Of a stretch of 23,233 nucleotides of DNA, positions 9,871-19,018 are shown one piece after another. The stretch comes from Priapulus caudatus. Lineage: Eukaryota; Priapulida; Priapulimorpha; Priapulimorphida; Priapulidae. A program made the translations under genes and the position numbers. Numbering within the stretch: the first letter of the stretch is position 1; every line of letters begins with the position of its first letter. Below the pieces are notes generated by a model. It was not told the DNA's origin and did not search any database. It saw nothing but the letters and a program-made list of their open reading frames with translations. The stretch lies in the NCBI RefSeq assembly GCF_000485595.1, contig NW_014577596.1, positions 172,650 through 195,882 of the forward strand, written 5' to 3'.

Positions 9871-10875
9871 GATACAGAAGAGTAAATGAGGCGGGACTAG
9901 CGAGAGTGCAATGGGGACTGGTAAGAACGAGAGCGGATAGTTTTAATTCGTCGTGTTTAATAGCGCGCTAAATTCACACACGTAATCATCCCCGTTCTTT
10001 CGTATCGCTGAAAGAACGGACGAAAACAATAAAACCCATCACGTGATTAGCCTCTTACGTTAACGCCATTATGATTCTCCGCGCTTTCACAGCGTGTGAT
10101 ACGTCACGCGTCGACTAAACCCCGGCTTTCAACGAATTAATCTCAAAAGTTCTCTCATTACCTGTCGTGAGCAGTTCATTGCTCGTTCGTTTAATTACGG
10201 CGCTTGTCAGATCAGCCGTGCGGTTGGTGTAATCGCAATCCGACAGCAGAACCGTCCGTCAGGCTGTTCGTGATTGACATTTACGTTTGCTCTTACTACC
10301 GACCGCGTACTTATGTGCGCAATGTGTAAAATTAAAATTGTGTGCGAGTGATTAAAAGCGGCAAGTCAACACTAGTGCAAAAACAAGTAAGAAAGCAATA
10401 GCGTGCTTACCCCTTTCATCGTCAAAAGCAAATATATTTGCGCTAAAACTGTCGCATCATCATATCGTCGAGCTGATCTGAACAAACAACCTCGTTAGTC
10501 CCGCTAGTCCCCGAACATTGCAGAGGTGCGTAGCATTCTAACGTCAACTTGCTCCCACGTCTGTCGAAACATTTTCCCATATCCTGCTGGAGGTGAGCTA
10601 TAACCGCACCAGAAACCGTAGGCCTCAGCTAGAGGAGCACTACATGACACATGCACCAACTTCCTATACACGTCTACTCATGGACGCTACACGGCGAGGT
10701 AACGAAATGCTAATATAAATAATGCCTAAATAACGAATTAATTGCCTCGCTGCGTAGCTTCGTATAATATCAGATATGCCGCAGGTGGCGTTTGCTCTTT
10801 ATTGTGACGAATGTGCGTGATGCGGTCGGTGTGATTGCTCAGCCTCCTCGGTTCGACTACAGTGTAAGCGGTAGA

Positions 10876-10965
10876 AGGAGAGAGAGAAGAAGAAGAAGAA
10901 AAGAAACCGAGACAGAGATTGAGAGTGGGAGTGCCGAGAGAGAGAGAGCGCGCGTTTTTTTTTTA
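10876..10965. repeat. GA/GAA purine tract, unit B
   Basis: Counterpart of 6917-6988. Part of the GA run is read as GAA triplets here. Confidence 0.85.
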
Positions 10966-11116
10966 ACATTTAACCCAATAAATAACAAAAAGCAAAGTGT
11001 TAGAATCGAACATGATTCGTAGGAATGAAGCACGAAAAATCTCAGCCCGATTCGTGCACGCGCCTAGAAGTTAATGCAGGAACAAACAGAACGACACTAC
11101 TCAATTATTATATAGA

Positions 11117-11243
11117 CTAGCTGAGACCGCGCTACGCGCGGGCTTATGGACTGTGAAAGCATGTGTTACCAGTACAGTAGTGTTATGTGTAAGGTGTTAT
11201 ATGGAGAGTTTAGTTGTTGCACAATGTTGTTGTTTTTTAATGT
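11117..11243 (-). mobile_element. Helitron-like 3' terminus (second copy)
   Basis: Same minus-strand structure as at 7154: hairpin at 11127-11141 (CCGCGC/GCGCGG, loop of 3), spacer, CTAG at 11117-11120, then T and C. Compared with the first copy one C of the stem is missing. The homologous segment extends to about 11243, where the sequence departs from that following the first copy (7275 on). The spacing between the two CTAG ends is 3963 bp. Confidence 0.62.
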
Positions 11244-11327
11244 TGAGATGTCAATACAAATACATGTACAATCATGCTTACACGTAACACATTAACCATT
11301 TGTTTGGCAAGTACACAGTGAAATACA

Positions 11328-11388
11328 GACACACGCACGGGCGCGCGCACGCACGCACCACGCAGCACGCACGCACCACAAACACAAA
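11328..11388. repeat. CA/GCAC-rich tract
   Basis: Imperfect CACGCACG and GCGCGCGCACGC words, low complexity, alternating purine-pyrimidine. Confidence 0.85.
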
Positions 11389-11422
11389 TGTTTTATTGTA
11401 TGCTATGTAGGAACTACTGGTT

Positions 11423-11474
11423 GATGATACCAGAGCACTTATATCAACTGTTGATTTATATGCTCTGATGATAC
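11423..11474. repeat. Imperfect palindrome between 8-bp direct repeats
   Basis: GATGATAC at 11423-11430 and again at 11467-11474 flank a 36-bp imperfect palindrome beginning CAGAGCA and ending TGCTCT. The layout resembles a target-site duplication around a terminal inverted repeat with the CAGNG start known from hAT transposons, but at 36 bp it could only be a deleted relic. Chance is also possible. Confidence 0.4.
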
Positions 11475-11648
11475 GGTCCTGTTGAAACAGAACGAAAACA
11501 AAACAGCGCCCCCTATTTTCAGGCAAATCTTTACCTTTTTGTGTGTTTTGTTGTCTTTTTTTAGACCGAAACAAACGTTTTTCAACCGAGTATAGTTTAG
11601 AACCCGTCCCGTGTACTCATCTGATCTCTTTTCTGTAAATTTGGCGGC

Positions 11649-11673
11649 NNNNNNNNNNNNNNNNNNNNNNNNN
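11649..11673. other. Assembly gap of 25 N
   Basis: Exactly 25 N, probably a placeholder of fixed size. The gap separates the unique sequence from the 24-bp satellite, so the left edge of the satellite and its true length are unknown. Confidence 0.99.
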
Positions 11674-12712
11674 TCGCGAAAGGTATTGTGTGAGGGGTAT
11701 CACCTGTCGCGCGGTGTTTATGTGTGAATTGTCGGCGCGAGTGGTATGTGTGAGCGGGTAGTCGCGCCGGTGTATGTATGAGGTTTAGTCGCGCGGTGCT
11801 ATGTTGAGCATTCTATGCGCGAGTGTATGTGGTGGATGTTGTCGCGCTGTATGTGTGAGGTTGTCGCGCGGTGTTGTGTGAATTGTCGCGCCGGTTATTA
11901 TTGTGAGGGTTCTGTCGCGCGGGTGTTATGTGTGAGTGTTGTGTCGCGCGGTGTATTGTGGGGTTGTCAGCGCGGTGTATGTTGTTGGGTTTCGGCGCTA
12001 GTAGGTCTATGTGTGAGGTATGTCGCGCGCGTGTATGGGTGAGGTTATGTCGGCGGTCATGTATAGTGTGAGGTTGCTCGACGCGGCTGTAATGTGTGCA
12101 TGTTGTCGCGCGGTGTATGTGTGGCGGGGTTGTCGCGCCGGTGTATGTGTGAGGGTTGATCGCGCAGGTGTATTGTGAGAGGTTGTGTTTCGCGCGGATG
12201 TATGTTGAGGGTGTCGCGCGGGTGTATGTGTGAGATTGTCGGCAACGTGTATATGTTGTGAGGGTTGTCGGCGCGCGATGTATGTGTGAGATTGCTCGCG
12301 CGGTGTATGATGTGATGTTGTTCGCGCAGGTTGTATGTGGTGAGTGTCATCCATTCGCGCGGTGTAATGTGTGAGGGTCGTGTCGCAGCGGATGTATGTG
12401 TGGGGTTGTCGACGCGGCATGTTTGTAGTGAAGGGGTCATTGTGGCCTCGGCGCGGCGGGTGTATGTGTGAGGTGCCTGTCGCGCGGGGACTGTATGTAT
12501 GAGGTCTGTTCGCGCGGATGTATGTCGTGAGGTCTGCGCGCGGTGATATGTGATGAGGTGTCGCGCGGCATAAGTATTGTGTGAGGTTGTCGCGCGGTGA
12601 ATGGCCCGGTGTATGTGTAGAGGGTCTGTCGCCGCGGGTGTAGTGTGTGAGGTTGTCGCGCGGTGTATGTGTGACGGTGTGTGTCGGCGCGCCCGCGAGT
12701 GTATGTCGTGAG

Positions 12713-12773
12713 GCCCCCCCCGGGCCCGGCCTGCCGGGCGCGGCGGGCCCAGTTAGATTGCGACCCGAACCGT
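12713..12773. other. GC-rich interruption in the satellite
   Basis: C and G runs and CCGGGCGCGGCGGGCC replace the monomer for about 60 bp, ending in a short stretch resembling nothing else in the window. It may be a real insertion or a stretch of bad consensus. Confidence 0.6.
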
Positions 12774-15005
12774 TGTCGCGCGGGTGTATGTTGTGAGAGT
12801 TGTCGCGCGGTGTATTGTGAGGGTTTGTCGGCGCCGGTCCTGTATGTGTGGAGGTTGTTCGGGCGCGGTGTATTGTGTGAGGTTGTTCGCGCCGGGTGAG
12901 CTGGTGAGGTCTGTCGCGCCGGACTGTATGTGTGAGGTTGGTCGGCGCCGGCTGTATGGTGTGAGGGTTGTTATCGGCGCGGGTATGTGTCGAGGTGCTG
13001 TCGCGCGTGTATGCTGTTGGGATGTGCGCGGATGTTATGTGTGAGGTATTTCCGCGCAGGTGTATGTGTGAGTTGTCGCGCCGGTGTATGTGTGAGGGTT
13101 GTCGCGAGGTGTATGCTGTGAGGTTGTCGCGCGGTTATGTCGTGAGGTATCGGATGTGCCGACCCGGTTGTATGTGTTGAGGGGGTTGGTCGCGCACGAG
13201 TGTATTGTGAGGTATGTCGCGCAGGAGTGTATGATGTGAGTGAGTTGTGCGCCGGGTGTCTGTGTGAGGTTGTCGGCGGTATTGTATGATGTGAGGTTGT
13301 TCGCGGCCCCGGGTGTATGTGTGGAGGGTTGTCCGCGCGGTGTTTTGTGTGGAGTGCAGGTTGTCGGCGCGGTGTTGTGTGGGATTGTGACGCAACAATA
13401 GTTATGTTTGAGGTTGGTCGGCCGGTGTATGTGGAGTGTTTTGTGCGCGGTGTTTGTGTTAGAGTTGTTGCGCGGTGTATGTGTGTAGTAGTCGTGTCGC
13501 GCGGTGTATGGTGTGAGATTTGTCGCTGAGGTGTATGTGTGAGGTTGTCGTCGCGGTGTATGTGTGGGTTGTCGCGGCGGTTATGTGTGATGGTTGTCGC
13601 GCGGTATGATGTCGGGTTGTCGCGCGAGTGTATGGTGTGAGGTCTTGTCGCGCGGTGTTGTGTGAGGGTTGATCGCGCGGTGTACTAGTGTATACGGTTG
13701 TTTCGCGGGCGGTGTCATGTGTGAAGGTATGTAGCGCGGTGGCTATGTGTGAGATTGTTCGCTAGCGGCTGTATGTGTGAAGGTTGTCAGCGCGTTGTAT
13801 GTGTTGAGGTGTCGCGCGGTATATGTGTAGAGGGTTGTTGCGCGGTTATGTGTGAGGTGTGCGCGGTGTATGTGTGAGGTTGTCGACGCGGTAGTATTGT
13901 GTGAGGTGTTGGTTCGCGAGGTGTATGTGTGAGATTTGTCGCGCGGTGTATGCTGTGTGTTTTGTCGCCGCCGGCTGATGTGTGAGGTTTGATTCGCAGC
14001 GGTGGTATGTGTGGGGTTGTTGCGCGGTGGTTATGTGTGAGGTTGGTCGCGCCGGTGTATGTTCGTGAAGGTTGTCGCGCGGTGTTGTGTGAGCGGTTGT
14101 AGCGCCGGTGTATGTGTGAGGTTTGTGCGCGGTAGATATAGTTGTGAGGTTGTCGCGCGGTGTATTGTGTGCAGATTGTCGCAGCGCTGTATGTGTGAGG
14201 TGTGCGAGGTTATCGTGTGAGATTGTCGCCGCGGTGTTGTGTGTGTCTGTCGCGCCACCGGTTATGATTGAGGGTTGTCGCGCGGTGTAGTGTGTGAGAA
14301 TTGTAGCGCGGCTGTATGTGTGAGGATTGTTGTGACGGTATTGTATGTGTGAGGTATGTCGCGCGGTCATGTTGAATTGTGAGGGTTGTTCGCGCGGTGT
14401 ATGTGTGAGGTTGCGGCTCGCGCGGATGTAATGTGCTGGAGGATTGTCGGCCGGTGTATGTGTGCGAGTTGTCGCGCGTTGTAGTGTGAGGTATGTCGCG
14501 CCGAGGGGACTTTAATGCTGTGAGATTGTCGCGCGGTGTATGTGTGAGGAGGATGCGTGTCGCGGTTATGTATGTGTGAGTGGGTCAGCGCGAGATGTTA
14601 TGTGTGGAGGGTTTTGTTCGCGCCGGCCTGTATTTTGAAGGGGTTGTCGCCGGCGGTGTTAGTGTCGTGGAGGTGTAGCGTGGGTGCTATTGTGAGGTTG
14701 TCGCGCGGTGATGATGTGGTTGCTCGCGCAGGTGTTATGTGTGAGGTTCGCTGTCCGCGCGGTGTATGTGTGAGGTTCCTGATCGCGCCAGTTAGGTGTG
14801 GTGAGGTTTGATCGCGCACGCGTCGGTCACTAGGCTTCGCTCGTGGAGTATCGTGCCGCCGGGATGTATGTGTGGGAGGTCTGGTACTGCTCGCGCATGG
14901 CTGTTGTATGAGTTGTCGCGCAGGCTGTATGTGTGAGATTGTGCGCAGGATAAATGGGTGAGAGTATGTTCGCGCGTGTGAGTATTGGTGTGAGATTGTC
15001 GCGCG

Positions 15006-15130
15006 GCGCCCATACATCTTGGCGCGCGCGCGCCGGCGCGCTTGCGTCGGTAGATGATTGTTTCGTCGCTTCGCGCAGTGACTGGTCGTTGTGCGATGGT
15101 CCTGGCTCTGGGGTAATGGTGATGATGATT
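15006..15130. other. Non-repeat interruption in the satellite
   Basis: About 125 bp starting with GGCGCCCATACATCTT and a GCGCGCGCGCCGGCGCGC palindromic run, then unique sequence with GATGATGATTATC, before the 24-bp repeat resumes. Confidence 0.6.
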
Positions 15131-15589
15131 ATCGCGCCGGTAGTTATGTGTGATTGTTGTCGCCCCGCTCGTGTATTGTATGTCTGTGCGGCAGAGTGGT
15201 ATGTGTTGAGGTATATTCGCGGCCCGGCGCTGTATGTGTAAGGTTGTCGGGCGCAAGGTGCTATGTATGAGATTTATTCGCGGCGGATGTTATGTGTGAG
15301 AGGTATGTCTCGCGCGGTGTTGATGTGGGTTGTCTTGCGCGTGTTGTGAGGAGTTGTCGCGACCGGCAGTGTATGTGTGAGTCTGTTCGGCGACGGTGTT
15401 GTGTGAGTTGTTCGGCGCGTGCTAGTTATGTGTGGAGGTTGTCGCGCCGGTGTATTGTGTGAGAGCCTTGTCGCGCGGTCAGTGTGTGAGCGTTGTCGCG
15501 CGTGCTATGTGTGAGGATTGGATCGCGCCGGTGTATGTGTGAGGATCCGACGTGTCGCGCCGGTGTATGGGTTGAGGGTGGTCGCGGCG

Positions 15590-15668
15590 GGTTCTGGGGC
15601 GGCCTGCTCAGGCGTGTCACACCTGCTCATGCGTAGGGGGCCGGCGGGAGCGCGCGGCGCGCCGGCCT
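15590..15668. other. GC-rich interruption near the satellite end
   Basis: About 80 bp of non-repeat sequence with GGGGCGGCCTGCTCAGG and GCGCGCGGCGCGCCGGCC. The monomer resumes at 15669. Confidence 0.6.
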
Positions 15669-15835
15669 TGTATGTGCGTGAGGTTGTCGCGCCACTGAGT
15701 AGCGGTGGCGCTTCTGTTGTCGAGCGGTTGGTGGCGGCGATCGGTGTATGTGGTGAGGTTGTCGCGCGACGATGGTATGGTGTGAGGTTGATCGCGCAGG
15801 TGTATGTGTTGTGGTCGTTGTTCGCGACGGCTCTT

Positions 15836-16330
15836 CTCCACCACACCACCACACCTATTTGGATCCAAACTGACGAAGCCTTTCATTAACATACATACAA
15901 CATTCGCCAAATTATAGTAAGATATGAACTGGTTGCATGGGCTATTAATTCAGTGTCTCGGCGCCTCGTGTCACCGCGCGTGCTGTAGCGTCTGTGTGAG
16001 TGAACCCTCCCGCGCATGTGCACATCCGCTAACAGACACGTCTAGATCTGCGTGCACGCGAGCTGAGTGTGACGGAAATATGCGCGGAGTGTGCGCAATG
16101 TATCCTAGCTCTGCTTTGAAGTCGACAATTCATACGTTGCCGCTCCTGCGCGGGTTCCAGGGAATTAGCTAGGGAAAGCGTATTGGCGAGGTGTTTTTTC
16201 TCGTTTGCGAAGCAGCGCTCGCCAGAACACGTTTAATGTAAAACCAGCGAGTGCTGTCACAGGAAAACGGCCAACGCTCGGCTGGAACTGCAGACGTGCG
16301 GCGCTGCGGCCAGCACAGCATAGAGAGCTG
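15836..16330. other. Unique sequence, no gene recognised
   Basis: About 500 bases of mixed composition. Frames of 60-82 codons occur on both strands (15924-16172 plus, 16169-16351 minus) without recognisable domains, conserved start context or splice signals. Confidence 0.5.
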
Positions 16331-16507
16331 CTGACTCACTGCATACCTCACTCACTGCGTAACGCACTCACGGCATAACTCACTCACTGCGTACCTTACT
16401 CACTGCGTAACGCACTTACTGCATAACTCACTCACTGTATATACCTCACTCACTGCGTAACTCACTCACTGCGTAACTCACTCACTGCATAACTTACTCA
16501 CTGTGCA
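16331..16507. repeat. 16-bp tandem repeat (CTCACTCACTGCGTAA)
   Basis: About ten to eleven imperfect copies with alternating GCGTAA, GCATAA and GCGTACC endings. Confidence 0.93.
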
Positions 16508-16623
16508 TCTGGCTAACTATCTGGCTATCTGGCAATCTAGTTATCTGGCTATCTGACTATCTGCCTATTTGGCTATTTGGCTATCTGATTATATGGTTAT
16601 CTGGCTATCTGGCTATCTATCTC
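16507..16623. repeat. 8-bp tandem repeat (TATCTGGC)
   Basis: About fourteen imperfect copies directly abutting the 16-bp repeat. Variants include TATTTGGC, AATCTAGT and TATCTGAC. Confidence 0.93.
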
Positions 16624-16918
16624 TCGGTCACTTTTTTGCTCGCTTCGCTTTTTATTTGTTTGCTTTTATCTGCTTTTTATTTTCTTTATTTATTTGCCCC
16701 TCCTACAATCGTTTTCTCTTGCCTCTTCTCTTTCTCGTTCTCGTTCTTGTTCTCTTTCTTTTTCGATTCCCCTTTCTCGTTCTCTCACCTTTTCTTCTAT
16801 CGTTATTTCTCTTTCCTTTTTTTACATCTCCCCCCTCTCTCTTTCTTATCGTCTCTCACCGACGCGTTTACGCTGTCTCTCTCTTGTCCTCTCTTACATC
16901 TCATCTCATCTCTCTCAT
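16624..16918. repeat. Pyrimidine-rich (CT) tract
   Basis: Nearly 300 bp dominated by T and C on the plus strand (TTCTCTTTCTCGTTCTCG and similar), a candidate for triplex-forming DNA. The 278-codon frame at 16569-17405 runs through this tract and the neighbouring repeats and encodes only Phe/Leu/Ser-rich then Arg/Val-rich low complexity, so it is not called as a gene. Confidence 0.9.
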
Positions 16919-17033
16919 GTTCTGTGAGCCGGCCGGCAGTTACGAGACGAGTTGGTGCACCATATGCGATCGAGTGACGCAATGTAACAGTGCGTGCCGA
17001 CTTTATGACGCGCCTACAACGTGCAGTGTGTCT

Positions 17034-17144
17034 GCGCGCGCGCGCGTGTGGGTGGGTGTGCGTGTGCGTGTGCGTGTGCGTGTGCGTGTGCGTGCGCGTG
17101 CGCGTGCGTGCGTGCGTGAGGGCGTGCTTGTGTGTGCGCGCATA
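17034..17144. repeat. (GTGTGC)n tract
   Basis: GCGCGCGCGCGCGTGTGGG, then GTGTGC repeats, then GCGTGCGTGCGTG. Plus strand GT-rich; opposed by the CA-rich tract at 17288-17400. Confidence 0.93.
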
Positions 17145-17287
17145 TATATTCGGGCCAATACACTTACCTACATCGCCCGCATGCTGCGTGTATCCGGATC
17201 TCTTGGGCATCGTAAAGCGAACCTTCGGGCGAATTCAATCAGATGGGAAGGGGTGACAAACACGGAGAGCCGCCAGCTGTTACACGA
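17145..17287. other. Unique spacer between GT and CA tracts
   Basis: About 140 bases of non-repetitive sequence, nothing recognised. Confidence 0.5.
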
Positions 17288-17400
17288 ATACGTACGAACG
17301 CACACACACGCGCACACCTACGCACACGTGCATGCACGGACGCCCACACACGAACGGACGCACGTACTTGCGCACGCACACGCGCACGTACGCACGCATT
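17288..17400. repeat. CA/CGCA-rich tract
   Basis: Imperfect CGCACACA, GGACGCAC and CGTACGCAC words, CA-rich on the plus strand and therefore able to pair loosely with 17034-17144. Confidence 0.88.
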
Positions 17401-17547
17401 CATGAGTCGTTCCTGGAGATTCGCTCGCGATTATTGTTATATTCCCCTGCGACTGCCCGATAGCGTCGAGCATTGCTCTACTCGCACGAGTTCTGTGCTG
17501 TATCTACGCACGCACGCACCTGAGACCACAGGCACTTGGAGCGTTTA
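17401..17547. other. Unique sequence, nothing recognised
   Basis: Short mixed-composition stretch ending in a small CGCACGCACG run (17507-17518). Confidence 0.5.
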
Positions 17548-17783
17548 AATAAAATATAATGCTAAATAGATACGAAATCTATTTACTACCAAAGTCTTAA
17601 TGTTTCTCTACTTTCTTTCGCCTGTTATTGCCTACAATTTCCTGTAAATGCCGTACAAATGCTCCCCTGCAACACAGATGTCCACCGCATGCACGCTGCC
17701 GCACACTGACACATTATATAGACTTTATATCTACGACTTTGGTAGTAAATAGATTTCGTATTTATTTAGCATTATATTTTATT
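17548..17783. mobile_element. 236-bp element with 49-bp inverted repeats (MITE/foldback-like)
   Basis: Arm 17548-17596 (AATAAAATATAATGCTAAAT to CCAAAGTC) is the reverse complement of 17735-17783, with 48 of 49 positions paired by my count. The single mismatch is the G of AAATAGATACG against AAATAAATACG. The 138-bp centre has no coding potential. Long inverted repeats around a short non-coding centre indicate a non-autonomous DNA element or foldback element. No clear target duplication outside the arms was identified, so the superfamily cannot be assigned. Confidence 0.75.
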
Positions 17784-17886
17784 GGCCTGTGCCTGAGACT
17801 ATGAGCCTCCCCTCAAATGAGCACACTTCCGTTTATTTCCGTCTTAAACCTTGTTCGTAGTTAAACGAAATACATGCGCCCTAGAA
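17784..17886. other. Unique sequence before second minisatellite
   Basis: About 100 bases, nothing recognised. Confidence 0.5.
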
Positions 17887-17982
17887 TATGCGATGCTTCT
17901 ATACTCACTCGCGTTGTCAACACTAGACGTTGGTGGTGGGTGGATGCTTGGGTGGGTGGATGGATGGATGGGCAGGTACTTG
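17887..17982. repeat. 96-bp block identical to 1874-1969
   Basis: Second copy of the block described at 1874, in the same orientation, 16,013 bp away. It contains the unique leader and the first units of the array. Confidence 0.96.
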
Positions 17983-19018
17983 GGTGAATGGGTGGATGGG
18001 TGGATGGGTGGATGCGTGGATGGGTGGATGGATGGATGGGTGAATGGGTGGATGGATGGATGGTCAGGTACTTGGGTGAATGGGTGGATGGGTGGATGGG
18101 TGAATGGGTGGATGGGTGGATGCGTGGATGGGTGGATGCGTGGATGGGTGGATGGGTGAATGGGTGGACGGGTGGATGGGTGGATGGAGGAATGGAGGAA
18201 TAGAGGAATGGATGAATGAATGAATGGGTGAATGATTGAATGAGTGAATGAGCGAATGAGTGAATGGGTGGATGGGTGGATGGGTGGATGCGTGGATGCG
18301 TGGATGGGTGGATGGATGGATGAATGGGTGAATGGGTGAATGAGTGAATGGGTAGATGCGTGGATGGGTGGATGGGTGGATGGGTGGATGGGTGGATGGA
18401 GGAATGGAGGAATGGAGTAATGGAGGAATGGATGAATGAATGAATGGGTGAATGAGTGAATGAGTGAATGAGTGAATGAGTGAATGAGTGGATGGGTGGA
18501 TGCGTGGATGCGTGGATGCGTGGATGGATGGATGGATGGATGGATGGGTGAATGGGTGAATGAGTGAATGAGTGAATGGGTGAATGGGTAGATGGGTGGA
18601 TGGGTGGATGCGTGGATGCGTGGATGGGTGGATGGATGGGTGAATGGGTGAATGGGTGGATGCGTGGATGCGTGGATGGGTGGATGCGTGGATGGGTGGA
18701 TGGGTGGGTGGATGGATGGATGGATGGATGGATGGATGGATGGATGGATGGATGGATGAATGGATGAATGGATGAATGGGTGGATGGGTGGATGGGTGGA
18801 TGGGTGGATGGGTGGATGGGTGGATGGGTGGATGGGTGAATGGAGGAATGGAGGAATGGAGGAATGGAGGAATGGAGGAATGGAGGAATGGAGGAATGGG
18901 TGAATGGGTGGATGGGTGGATGGGTGGATGGGTGAATGGGTGAATGGGTGAATGGGTGAATGGGTGAATAGGCGAATGGGTGAATGGGTGAATGGGAGAA
19001 TGGGATGATGGATTTGAC
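17937..19018. repeat. GGATGGGT minisatellite, clean copy
   Basis: About 1.08 kb of 4/8-bp words in strict phase: GGATGGGT, GGATGCGT, GGATGGAT, GAATGGGT, GAATGAGT and GAATGGAG. Blocks recur in a loose order (GGAT-rich, then GAATGGAG, then GAATGAGT), giving a higher-order pattern, for example GGAATGGA blocks at about 18180-18200, 18395-18435 and 18840-18895. The 399-codon minus-strand frame is a translation of this repeat and not a gene. Confidence 0.97.

Larger units (their letters stand above)
7275..11243. other. Unit B of the tandem duplication
   Basis: Direct repeat of unit A. It differs by a long (TA)n at 8221-8280 where unit A has an interrupted AT tract (about 4395-4440), by a 24-bp array about 58 bp longer, and by many one-base insertions to the right of the array. 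The interval from the end of the array (9420) to the Helitron-like CTAG (11117) is 1697 bp against 1633 bp in unit A. After 11243 the sequence no longer matches the start of a unit. Confidence 0.93.
11244..11648. other. Unique sequence between duplication and gap
   Basis: No gene recognised. It holds a CA/GCAC tract (11328-11388), a short imperfect palindrome flanked by direct repeats (11423-11474), and an AT-rich stretch running into the gap. The minus-strand frame at 11278-11574 crosses the CA tract and has no domain. Confidence 0.5.
11674..15835. repeat. Large 24-bp satellite array (~4.2 kb)
   Basis: The monomer is the one in the small arrays (core TGTGTGAGGTTGTCGCGCGG). At 24 bp per unit the block would hold roughly 170 copies. 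Nearly every copy carries one or more single-base indels, although the core words GTGTGAGG and GTCGCGCGG persist throughout. That pattern (conserved words, random indels, few shared variants) looks like raw long-read error more than evolutionary divergence. The array begins at the N gap and ends near 15835 in non-repetitive sequence unlike the flanks of the small arrays. Frames on both strands are artefacts. Confidence 0.95.

Noticed and set aside
16569-17405. 278-codon plus-strand open frame
   Set aside because: It crosses an 8-bp repeat, a pyrimidine tract, a GTGTGC tract and a CA tract in turn; its composition changes with each tract, so it is not a protein.
17937-19018. G-rich arrays considered as telomeric DNA
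   Set aside because: The words are GGATGGGT/GAATGGGT in a varied order. No run of TTAGG or TTAGGG was found anywhere in the window.
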